Of a stretch of DNA of 64,000 nucleotides, positions 18,076-26,271 are shown piece by piece. The stretch comes from Flagellimonas pacifica (GTDB taxonomy: Bacteria > Bacteroidota > Bacteroidia > Flavobacteriales > Flavobacteriaceae). Numbering within the stretch: position 1 is the first letter of the stretch; the number at the start of each line of letters is the position of its first letter. The position numbers were made by a program, and so were the translations under genes. Where the stretch lies: NCBI RefSeq assembly GCF_900215465.1, contig NZ_OBEH01000002.1, positions 370,937-434,936 on the forward strand. Direction: 5' to 3'. Under the pieces are notes generated by a model. It saw only the letters and a list, made by a program, of their open reading frames with translations, had not been told where the DNA came from and did not search any database.

Positions 18076-18269
18076 GAATAAATTTATCAAATGCCATCGT
18101 TCATGAAATATCTTCAAAGAAATCCCCCGCTCCCGCTAGTTTATAACTAGTGGCGTAGCATTACTGCCGTGGTTTTTTATAGAATAAATTTATCAAATGC
18201 CATCGTTCATGAAATATCTTCAAAAAAATCCCCCGCCCCCGCTCCCGCTAGTTTATAACTAGTGGCGTA
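18052..18269. repeat. Tandem duplication, 106 and 112 bp
   Basis: Copy 1 (18052-18157) and copy 2 (18158-18269) run from gcattactgccgtgg to the end of a CTAGT-TTATA-ACTAG hairpin followed by tggcgta. They differ at one base (caaaga versus caaaaa) and by a 6-bp expansion of the cccccgc tract in copy 2. Each copy contains half of the 18041 terminator plus one hairpin, so the duplication boundaries fall inside the terminator loop region. The hairpins themselves are at 18133-18153 and 18245-18265. Confidence 0.9.
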
Positions 18270-18296
18270 CAAGAGTAAACAAAACATGATAAACAT

Positions 18297-18327
18297 GAGC
18301 CAGTTCTTATTTATAAGCTGGCTTTTA
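18297..18327. terminator. Terminator hairpin AGCCAG...CTGGCT
   Basis: AGCCAG-TT-CTTAT / ATAAG-CTGGCT followed by TTTT. The same ccagttctt core is used by the terminator after cassette 2 (30530-30563), so the hairpin-plus-terminator pair is repeated at both cassette ends. Confidence 0.55.
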
Positions 18328-18697
18328 CATCTCCATAACGATGGTTGGTTAAGGTTTAAAATTTTGCCCATCGAACGAATCCCAAAAAAGGAAAACCTCC
18401 ATGTTTCTTCTCTAAGAAAATCATGAAATTTTGGTTGTTTACAGCTAAAAACTAAAGTGCTGTTTCTACATAAAATTTTGATAATCAAACATTTAAATTT
18501 TATTGGGTAAAATGCTTGTATAAAAAATGTTTTCATCACATATTTTAGTAAGTATTTTCTTACTTTTAAAATGATGATATCCAGTTTCAACAATTCTTCT
18601 TTCAATGCAGGCCACACTATTATTTTCACTTGGACCATCACATGGTTTAAGTTGTTCAATTGTTTCTTCAAAACTTTTCCTCTTTAATATATATAAT
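18328..18697. other. 370-bp stretch upstream of cassette 2
   Basis: Open frames on both strands here lack recognisable domains, cross the tandem duplication or have low-complexity translations, so no gene is supported. It presumably contains the cassette 2 promoter, but no clear TAnnTTTG box was found close to the start codon at 18698. Confidence 0.5.
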
Positions 18698-19735
18698 ATG
18701 AAAATCAAAATCTTACCACTTTTACTTTTTACCACTTTGGCAGTCAACGCGCAGGTACATGAAAGCGCTAATGGCGATGTAGGGATAGGAACTACAACCC
18801 CAGAAACAAAAATTCATGTTCTAAAGGACAATGTTGGTGTAAAATCCACCTATTCAGATTTTGTTCTTGAAGCTATCGATTCTCAAATAGACATTATATC
18901 AAATTCTTCCGGAACCTGGGGTTCTGCCTTGAATTTAATAGAAGGAAATACATCTTCCAATACGGATGTTTGGTCCATAGCAAGGCAGACAACTAGCGGG
19001 AACGGAGATTCCAGTCTTCAATTCAATTTTGGAAATGCCAATAGGCATGACAATCCAAACAAAGTGACCTTTACTTCCAGTGGCAAAGTGGGTATAGGCA
19101 CCACTGCACCCGATGAGATGCTAAAAGTAAATGGAACTGCCAGCATTAGTGGGAATATAGGTGTTTCCAGCGGTTCTCATTGGATAACAGGGAACCACAC
19201 TTTGGAACTTCAGAATAGCGACGCTGGAGATGTGGTTCTATCCTTTCATAGGGCGGGACATACCAATGCAGCGATTAAGCATTCTGCATTGGGAGGATTG
19301 ATTTTTTCGGGATCAGGAGCCTATGATGCCAACCATGCATACCTAAAAAGCAACGGGTATTTTGGAATTGGCACTACAAACCCAGATTCCAAACTCACTG
19401 TAAAGGGCAATATCCATGCAGAGGAGGTCAAGGTAGATCTCTCCGTTCCTGCCCCTGATTATGTTTTTAAAGAGGATTATAACCTTAGATCCTTAGAGGA
19501 AGTCCAAAACTATATTAAAGAATTTGGGCACCTGCCCAATATTCCTTCGGCCAAAACAATGGAGGCTAATGGTATTCAATTAGGCGAGATGAACATGAAG
19601 CTCTTGGAGAAAATTGAGGAGTTGACACTTTATACTTTGGAGCAAGAAAGGAAAATTGAAAAACTAGAGATTTCAAACAAGAGAATTGCCTTTTTGGAAA
19701 AAACGGTCGAAAAACTTTTAAAAGATAAAGAATGA
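18698..19735 (+). CDS. Secreted tail-fibre-like protein 1, cassette 2
   Basis: 345 residues from the ATG at 18698, which opens a standard signal peptide (MKIKILPLLL ... VNAQ); a longer in-frame start 31 codons upstream lacks one. GDVGIGT, GKVGIGT and FGIGT repeat motifs punctuate the body. The C-terminus is the HAEEVKVDLS subtype (APDYVFKEDYNLRSLEEV, GHLPNIPSAKTMEANG, LGEMNMKLLEKIEELTLY) followed by a charged coiled coil. Its stop overlaps the next start by 4 nt (ATGA), the first of a chain of overlaps that ties all seven genes of cassette 2 together. Probable trimeric surface fibre subunit. Confidence 0.77.
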   Translation: MKIKILPLLLFTTLAVNAQVHESANGDVGIGTTTPETKIHVLKDNVGVKSTYSDFVLEAIDSQIDIISNSSGTWGSALNLIEGNTSSNTDVWSIARQTTSGNGDSSLQFNFGNANRHDNPNKVTFTSSGKVGIGTTAPDEMLKVNGTASISGNIGVSSGSHWITGNHTLELQNSDAGDVVLSFHRAGHTNAAIKHSALGGLIFSGSGAYDANHAYLKSNGYFGIGTTNPDSKLTVKGNIHAEEVKVDLSVPAPDYVFKEDYNLRSLEEVQNYIKEFGHLPNIPSAKTMEANGIQLGEMNMKLLEKIEELTLYTLEQERKIEKLEISNKRIAFLEKTVEKLLKDKE

Positions 19736-20955
19736 GAATATTCAGATATGCGGTTATGGTTTTTTTGCTTAACCAGTCAATCCATGCCCAATGGGATACA
19801 ACAACAGTAAGTAATGAGGTAAGTACCACTGATGAAATAGTAGGGCCAGTCTTGCGATTGAGCAATGAAGTAAGGATTCCGAATGCTTTTATTGCAACCG
19901 ACCCAACAATAGGGACATTGGATAACGCAGCTTATGGAATTAACCTACATAAAACCAGTGGTATAGGGTTTGCTTTTAATGGTATCCATAAAATGGTTTT
20001 TAAACCAAATGGTAATGTGGGTATAGGAACCACAAATCCCGATTCAAAATTAAAAGTTATTGGAACCACAACTATTGGCGGGAAATGGAATCCAGGCAAT
20101 AGCATTTTCACCATTCATGATGGTGCCAATTCCATTATTATGGATACCAATGAAATTTATGGGCACAGTACACTTTTTGTAGGGACCAAAAATGGAGATA
20201 TCATGAGACTGAGAACTGTGACCGATACTGGTGCCACGGATAAGGTGGTTTTTAAAGGGAATGGAGATGTGGGTATAGGAACCAACTCTCCACAAGGAAA
20301 ATTACATGCTTCAGCGGGTACAACAGGTGATGCCATATTTAGGTTGGAGGCAGATACTGATAACAATAACGAATCGGACAACCCTTTGATTCAATTAAGA
20401 CAGGATGGTGGTTTGCTGGGAGTCAACATTGGTTATTCTGAAGAAAATTTTGGAGGGAACATTTTTGGAATAGGTACAAGATATAGTGGTCAAGAAAGTT
20501 GGGATGCCCTTACTATAAACACCTCAAATGGAAATGTTGGAATTGGGACAAAAAATGCAGGTTCTTGGAAACTTGCTATAAAAGGCAAAATCCGGGCCGA
20601 AGAAATTAAAGTGGAAACTGGTTGGGCAGATTATGTCTTTAAAGAAAACTACAATCTTCCCACACTAGTGGAAGTGGAAAAACACATTCAGGAAAAAGGA
20701 CATCTGATTAATATCCCATCGGCGAAAGAAGTGAAAGAAAATGGTATTCAACTTGGAGAGATGAGCAAATTATTGTTGGAGAAGATTGAGGAACTCACCC
20801 TTTATACCCTACAACAGCAAAAACAACTGAATGAAAAGAAACAAGGGCTAAAAAAAATGGAGATAGAACTCACCCAGATTAAATTAATAATGACTGAGCA
20901 AGAAGAGCGATTGCAAAAACTTGAGCAAATTTTAAACCAGAACCAATCAGAATAA
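19732..20955 (+). CDS. Secreted tail-fibre-like protein 2, cassette 2
   Basis: 407 residues, signal peptide ending ...QSIHAQ (about residue 20). Three GNVGIGT/GDVGIGT motifs space the beta-rich body. The C-terminus belongs to the RAEEIKVETGWADYVF subtype, with GHLINIPSAKEVKENG and LGEMSKLLLEKIEELTLY, then an unusually long Lys/Glu/Gln coiled coil of about 60 residues. Start and stop overlap both neighbours (4 nt and 1 nt). It is the only fibre gene of the RAEEIK subtype in a non-final position of its array. Confidence 0.76.
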   Translation: MRIFRYAVMVFLLNQSIHAQWDTTTVSNEVSTTDEIVGPVLRLSNEVRIPNAFIATDPTIGTLDNAAYGINLHKTSGIGFAFNGIHKMVFKPNGNVGIGTTNPDSKLKVIGTTTIGGKWNPGNSIFTIHDGANSIIMDTNEIYGHSTLFVGTKNGDIMRLRTVTDTGATDKVVFKGNGDVGIGTNSPQGKLHASAGTTGDAIFRLEADTDNNNESDNPLIQLRQDGGLLGVNIGYSEENFGGNIFGIGTRYSGQESWDALTINTSNGNVGIGTKNAGSWKLAIKGKIRAEEIKVETGWADYVFKENYNLPTLVEVEKHIQEKGHLINIPSAKEVKENGIQLGEMSKLLLEKIEELTLYTLQQQKQLNEKKQGLKKMEIELTQIKLIMTEQEERLQKLEQILNQNQSE

Positions 20956-21866
20956 TGAACTTAAAAATTGAATTGGCAATACTACTTTGTATAAGCTTCT
21001 TACTTATACCAACAAAAACTAGTTCTCAACACCTTGTTCCAGAGAACGAGATAAGGTTTTCGGAAAGCAGAGGATTTGATTATGATCCAAATACAGATTC
21101 GGTCTATTTCAACGATTACAATAATGGTAAGGTCATAACTTTTGGTATTGGGGGCAACATTAGCAATAATGGATTCTTAAGTACTCAAGGTACCATATGG
21201 GCAATAGGAAATAAAATAAGGTTTTCAGAAGACAGAGGGTTTGATTATGACCCAAATACCGATTCGGTTTATTTTAATGACTACAATAATGGGCAGGTCG
21301 TAACCTTTGCGCATGGAGGCAGTGTGGGGATAGGAACTACAGCACCTTCCTCAAAACTACATATTAAAAACCCAAACGGTGGAGCAGCACTGGCTGTAGA
21401 AAGAGGGGGGAAAAGCTGGAATTTCTCAATTCAGCATACAGGAAATAATCTATTTATAAATAACTCTTCAAATCCGTCTACTTTTTTTACCTATACAAAT
21501 ACAGGAAGGTTTGGAATTGGTACAACTTCACCAGATTCAGAGTTGGCGGTAAATGGAAACATCCATGCAAAAGAAGTAAAGGTAGACCTAATAGGATGGC
21601 CAGATTACGTATTCAAAGAAGAATATGATGTGCCCACTCTTGAAGAAGTGGAAAAATACATTCATGAAAATGGCCATCTAATCAATATCCCATCAGCAGA
21701 GGAGGTAGAAGAAAATGGTATCCAACTTGGTGAGATGAACAGACTGTTGTTGGAGAAGATTGAGGAATTGACTCTTTATGTACTTGAATTAAAAAAAGAA
21801 AATGAAATACAACAGCAGGAAATAGAAAACCTAAAAAATAACAACAATGAGAAACCACAAGATTAA
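20955..21866 (+). CDS. Secreted tail-fibre-like protein 3, cassette 2, with internal repeat
   Basis: 303 residues, signal peptide ending ...KTSSQ (about residue 25). Residues ~30-125 contain two copies of a 55-residue unit (IRFSExRGFDYDPNTDSVYF, then NDYNNG); the copies start at nucleotides 21051 and 21216. A GSVGIGT fibre motif and the C-terminal module follow. That module is intermediate between the two subtypes: HAKEVKVDL joined to GWPDYVFKEEYD and NIPSAEEVEENG. This suggests a recombinant of the two subtypes. It overlaps the next gene by 20 nt. Confidence 0.74.
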   Translation: MNLKIELAILLCISFLLIPTKTSSQHLVPENEIRFSESRGFDYDPNTDSVYFNDYNNGKVITFGIGGNISNNGFLSTQGTIWAIGNKIRFSEDRGFDYDPNTDSVYFNDYNNGQVVTFAHGGSVGIGTTAPSSKLHIKNPNGGAALAVERGGKSWNFSIQHTGNNLFINNSSNPSTFFTYTNTGRFGIGTTSPDSELAVNGNIHAKEVKVDLIGWPDYVFKEEYDVPTLEEVEKYIHENGHLINIPSAEEVEENGIQLGEMNRLLLEKIEELTLYVLELKKENEIQQQEIENLKNNNNEKPQD

Positions 21867-23061
21867 GATTTTCAATTTTGGAATAGGTCTGTTCCTATTT
21901 TTATTAATAAGTGCCCAAGAGAGTTTTTCCCAAAATCAGTATCCCACAAATTCAGATGTAATCATGGATGGGTACAGTCTTCGTTTTAAAATTCCATCTA
22001 CAACGGGTGGATGGGCGCGCGGAACCCATTTTTATAATCCAACCGGTACCACTAAATGGGGTGGAGTTGGATTGTATGGTGTTGGTTCAGCACAGGAAAG
22101 AATATACCTGGCTCATGGGACCAGTCCCCATGCATCACTGCTTGGCATGCACATTTTAACTTCGGGTAATGTGGGGATAGGAACAATTAATCCATTGGGG
22201 AAACTTGAAATTAAAGGTGGTTCGGGAGAGCAGTCACAAGGACAGATTCATTTGGTTGGGAATGGGGAAACTGGCCCTGGAGATGCCTACATAAGTTTTT
22301 ATGAGGGCTCCGAATCCGGTTCAAAATGGTCTGTAGGTGTTAAAGATAATGACAATGCATTTTCCATATCCCATGGGCTGACCATGGACGCTGCCCCTAA
22401 ACTTGTTATTAAGGATGTAACGGGGTATGTTGGTATTGGCACTGCCAGCCCAACGGGTAAGTTACAAGTTAAAGGAGAAGGTGGAGAACAATCGCAAGGC
22501 CAGATTCATTTAGTGGGAAACGGCGAATCCGGACCTGGAGATGCCTATATCAGTTTTTTTGAAGGATCTGAGTCTAATTCAAAATGGTCCGTAGGTGTAA
22601 AGGATAATGGTAATGCATTTTCTATATCCCATGGATTGACAATGGATGCTGCACCTAAAATGGTGATTACGGATGTTACAGGAAATGTGGGAATTGGGAC
22701 TTCTAATCCCGGCACATGGAAATTGGCTGTTAAGGGAAAAATCCGAGCAGAGGAAATCAAGGTGGAGACGGGTTGGGCGGATTATGTTTTTAAAGAAGAT
22801 TATGTTTTGCCCACGCTGGAAGAAGTAGAAAGGCATATCCAAGAAAAAGGTCACCTGATCAACATTCCTTCAGCTAAAGAAGTGGAGAAAAATGGTATCC
22901 ATCTTGGAGAGATGAACAAACTGCTCTTGGAAAAGATTGAGGAGTTGACGCTATATACCCTACAACAACAAAAGCAATTATCCTTACAAAAAGAAAAGAA
23001 CAAAAGTTTGGAAGAAAGGCTTCTAAAACTGGAAAAATATCTAACCAATAGTAAAAAATGA
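21847..23061 (+). CDS. Secreted tail-fibre-like protein 4, cassette 2, with tandem 86-residue repeat
   Basis: 404 residues, signal peptide ending ...ESFSQ (about residue 29). The centre is a tandem repeat of exactly 86 residues (258 bp; 22171-22428 and 22429-22686), each unit running VGIGT ... GKLxxKG ... GQIHLVGNGE ... WSVGVKDN ... HGLTMDAAPK. A third VGIGT opens the C-terminal RAEEIKVETGWADYVF module, which is followed by a coiled coil. The in-frame duplication lengthens the fibre shaft. It overlaps the RHS shell gene by 4 nt (ATGA). Confidence 0.76.
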   Translation: MRNHKIKIFNFGIGLFLFLLISAQESFSQNQYPTNSDVIMDGYSLRFKIPSTTGGWARGTHFYNPTGTTKWGGVGLYGVGSAQERIYLAHGTSPHASLLGMHILTSGNVGIGTINPLGKLEIKGGSGEQSQGQIHLVGNGETGPGDAYISFYEGSESGSKWSVGVKDNDNAFSISHGLTMDAAPKLVIKDVTGYVGIGTASPTGKLQVKGEGGEQSQGQIHLVGNGESGPGDAYISFFEGSESNSKWSVGVKDNGNAFSISHGLTMDAAPKMVITDVTGNVGIGTSNPGTWKLAVKGKIRAEEIKVETGWADYVFKEDYVLPTLEEVERHIQEKGHLINIPSAKEVEKNGIHLGEMNKLLLEKIEELTLYTLQQQKQLSLQKEKNKSLEERLLKLEKYLTNSKK

Positions 23062-26000
23062 TTTCTATGCGATTTTTAAAATTAGTATTGTGTTTAATAC
23101 CAATGTTTGGTTTTGCCCAAAATAGTAATCAACTTGATGGCATATTTCCTCCTTCGCCAGAAGCAAGTGCCATGGCAGAATACGCCAAAATTCCAGTTGA
23201 TCTATATACTGGTTTAGCTCAAATTAACTTACCACTTTTGGAACTAAAAGGAAAGAATCTTAACATCCCCATATCAATAACTTACCATTCGGCAGGTAAT
23301 AAAGTTAACGAGATTGCAAGTTCAATAGGACTTGGTTGGTCGCTTAATGCTGGAGGAGTTATAACCCGAACAGTACGGGGAAAACCTGACGATCACGAAG
23401 ATGGATATGTTGGAACTAACCAAAGAGGTCAAAATGTAGATTACATTTTTGATCAAATAAAACCATATTTCAACACATTTAGTTTCAACACCTGGGATGC
23501 TCAACCCGATGTATACTTTTTTAACTTTCTTGGACAAACTGGAAGATTTGTACTCAGCGCAACTGGAGAAGTTATTATGACACCAGAAAGAGACTTTAAA
23601 ATCTTGCCAGCCTTTGGGCCAATGAGCACAAATAATTATTGGACTATAATTGATAAAAATGGGATTAAGTACAAATTTGGTGTTAACAATTTAGAGAAAG
23701 AAGAAGGTAAAACGGTTTCCACGTTTGGATCATCTGTCAGTACAACAGAAGATTACATCGCATCATGGTACTTAAGTGCCATTGAAATGCCAGATGGAGA
23801 ACTATTTACTTTTGAATATGTTCAAAGAGGGGATTTGGTTTACGAGACCAGTCTAGAGTTATATACCACCTCGGCACTTTTTGGAAATGGATACGGAAAT
23901 GTGACCAATGTAACTGACGTCAATAATCATAAAACTTTAAGTAAAATATCTTCAAGATATGGAAGAGTTGATATTGTCAGCGTTGCGGATAGAAATGATC
24001 TAGCTAATGCAACCAAAATTACCGAACTTAAACTTTACAACCATTCAGGTAGTTTAATTAAAACTATTAAACTTAATCAGGACTATTTTACATCTAAAGA
24101 AAATTGTAGTCAACCTGAATGTAAAAGACTCAAACTTAAAAGTGTTAGTGAAGAGTATAGGTATCTTAAAAGCATAAAGAAGTATGAATTTGATTATAAT
24201 TCAACCAAATTGCCACGTAGGGACTCTCCTGAAATTGATCATTGGGGCTACTATAATTCAAATGGACAAGCAAACTTAATTTCAAGAAACGCTCCGAATG
24301 ATATCAATATTCATAGAACACCTAATGAATCTGCTGCTAAGGCAAGAATTCTTGAAAAAATAACATATTCTACGGGCGGATGGACTCTATTTAATTATGG
24401 ACTTAATCAGTGGAATAATTCTAGTTCGAATATAGATTCTGGTGGGCTTAGAATTGAAAGTCAAGAGGATAATGACAATTTTGGGAATTCTGTTGTTACA
24501 AATTACAACTATGTACATGAAGGAACGACCAACAGTTCAGGTACTGAATATTCAAAACCTATTTACAAAAACAGCTGGAAGTCCGTAAGTTCTTTTATAA
24601 AACCTGATGGGTATTCACAGCCGACGTATGATGGCGGATTTAGGACACAATCTTCTTCGCTAAGTGAGTTGTTCGACCTTAATGGAGCTGCAGTATCCTA
24701 TGGAGAGGTAATTGTGGAATATGCTGACGGAAGCAAGGAAATTAACAAATATTCGGATTTGATCAGTAATGGTGATCCATATTCCAATGATAATTATTTT
24801 AGAACGCATAGCAGGCAAACTATAGGCACTGTGACTAATATTCTTGAATATACCTCTCCTTTGGGAAAACCTTTTGGCCCACCAACCAAAAGAAAGGCAT
24901 ACCAACGGGGTATGTTGACAGAGAAAGTAGTAAAAGACCCAAGTGGTAATAAAACATATCAAATTAATAACATTTACCAACCCAATTCCAGTAATTTAAA
25001 AAGTACACCGGGTTATGCCTTTGACCAAATTTACTTGTATAAGGAATATGCTCCAGATCCATTTGGAAATCCTCATCATTATGCAAATGAATTTCAATAC
25101 TATGTTAGCAAGTATTTGGAGACCAATGAGAGTTATCGCGTAACACAGTCTACCGAAAAAACTTTTGACGGAGCTAATAGTCTAACTTCTATTACGGATT
25201 ACACATACACCAACCAAAAACCCACTATTGTTAAAACCCAAACTGCTAGTTTTAGTAATGGAGATGTGGGTAAGGTATCCTATACTTATCCGTTTGAGTT
25301 AACAGGTACGATCAATAACAGATTTACACAAAACAACCAAATTTCGGACTATGTTGAAAAGTTTGATTATATCAATAACGTGCAACAAGGTCATGAAGAA
25401 CGGATTTTTGGATACAATACTTTTGGCTATACCAACAATGGAGGTACACCTTTACCTAAGCAGACCAACTTTAAAAAGAAAAACCTTAATGCCTATACGA
25501 ATCTTGTGGTGGATCGATATGATTCATACGGCAATGTGTTGCAATATCACGGCAATGACAATGTGCCAATAAGTATTATATGGGGTTATGGTAACCGATA
25601 TCCAGTGGTTAAGGTTGTAAATGCCACGTACAGTGATGCAACAGATAGTGGCATAGGTCTTAACATGTCAATTCTAAATGCTAGTAGCTCTAGTTCAAAC
25701 GCTTTGCGTGCAGAAATTAATAAAATTAGAAATCATACTACTATGGCAGAGGCAAAGGTTACTGGTTATACCTATGTGCCTTTGATGGGGGTTACAAGTA
25801 TTACGGATCCCAGGGGGTATTTGACAACCTACGAGTATGATGATTTCAATCGTCTTCAATATATTAAGGATCAAGATGGTTATTTGGTTTCTGAAAACCA
25901 GTACCACTATTTAGCACAGTACAATGGTAATGGGAGTTCAGCTAATCAACTCATAGTAGGTGTTACTTATGGCGCTTCATCGGATACGTATCAAGATTTT

Positions 26001-26267
26001 ATTGCTTCAGCCAGCGGTGGGACGGGCATATATACATATAAATGGTACAAAGGAATTGGCACCAGCAGTTCCAATTTTGAATCTACACATTCAGGTACAA
26101 CTTCCACATTTCGTTTAAATGTGTCTTGCAGTACTTATCAATGGGTAAAATTGGTAACCACTAGTGGAGGATTGACTTCAACAAGAATCATTCGCAGCAA
26201 CAACACTCCTTGCTCTAGCGGAGGGGGAGGTGGAAGCAGTGGCGGTGGAGGACAAAACCAGCAATAA
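23058..26267 (+). CDS. RHS/YD-repeat shell protein A, cassette 2, with Ig-like tail
   Basis: 1069 residues, signal peptide ending ...MFGFAQ (about residue 21). The N-terminal RHS entry region (INLPLLELKGKNLNIPISIT ... IGLGWSLNAGGVITR) aligns by eye with the cassette 1 protein at 9614. YD repeats continue to YEYDDFNRLQYIKDQDGY. Unlike its paralogue it does not stop there: about 130 further residues form a PKD/Ig-like unit (ASGGTGIYTYKWYKG ... CSTYQWVKLVTTSGG) and end in a Gly-rich tail (GGGGGSSGGGG). The extra domain may bind a surface partner or another shell subunit. The next gene begins 4 nt downstream. Confidence 0.82.
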   Translation: MISMRFLKLVLCLIPMFGFAQNSNQLDGIFPPSPEASAMAEYAKIPVDLYTGLAQINLPLLELKGKNLNIPISITYHSAGNKVNEIASSIGLGWSLNAGGVITRTVRGKPDDHEDGYVGTNQRGQNVDYIFDQIKPYFNTFSFNTWDAQPDVYFFNFLGQTGRFVLSATGEVIMTPERDFKILPAFGPMSTNNYWTIIDKNGIKYKFGVNNLEKEEGKTVSTFGSSVSTTEDYIASWYLSAIEMPDGELFTFEYVQRGDLVYETSLELYTTSALFGNGYGNVTNVTDVNNHKTLSKISSRYGRVDIVSVADRNDLANATKITELKLYNHSGSLIKTIKLNQDYFTSKENCSQPECKRLKLKSVSEEYRYLKSIKKYEFDYNSTKLPRRDSPEIDHWGYYNSNGQANLISRNAPNDINIHRTPNESAAKARILEKITYSTGGWTLFNYGLNQWNNSSSNIDSGGLRIESQEDNDNFGNSVVTNYNYVHEGTTNSSGTEYSKPIYKNSWKSVSSFIKPDGYSQPTYDGGFRTQSSSLSELFDLNGAAVSYGEVIVEYADGSKEINKYSDLISNGDPYSNDNYFRTHSRQTIGTVTNILEYTSPLGKPFGPPTKRKAYQRGMLTEKVVKDPSGNKTYQINNIYQPNSSNLKSTPGYAFDQIYLYKEYAPDPFGNPHHYANEFQYYVSKYLETNESYRVTQSTEKTFDGANSLTSITDYTYTNQKPTIVKTQTASFSNGDVGKVSYTYPFELTGTINNRFTQNNQISDYVEKFDYINNVQQGHEERIFGYNTFGYTNNGGTPLPKQTNFKKKNLNAYTNLVVDRYDSYGNVLQYHGNDNVPISIIWGYGNRYPVVKVVNATYSDATDSGIGLNMSILNASSSSSNALRAEINKIRNHTTMAEAKVTGYTYVPLMGVTSITDPRGYLTTYEYDDFNRLQYIKDQDGYLVSENQYHYLAQYNGNGSSANQLIVGVTYGASSDTYQDFIASASGGTGIYTYKWYKGIGTSSSNFESTHSGTTSTFRLNVSCSTYQWVKLVTTSGGLTSTRIIRSNNTPCSSGGGGGSSGGGGQNQQ

Positions 26268-26271
26268 ACCA

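Noticed and set aside
18052..18269. Possible CRISPR-like repeat
   Set aside because: Only two direct copies of over 100 bp with no spacers and no cas genes.
18207..18747. Minus-strand open frames upstream of cassette 2
   Set aside because: One runs through the tandem duplication and hairpin, the other overlaps the signal peptide region of the fibre gene; translations lack any domain. They might be decayed tip remnants, but nothing supports it.
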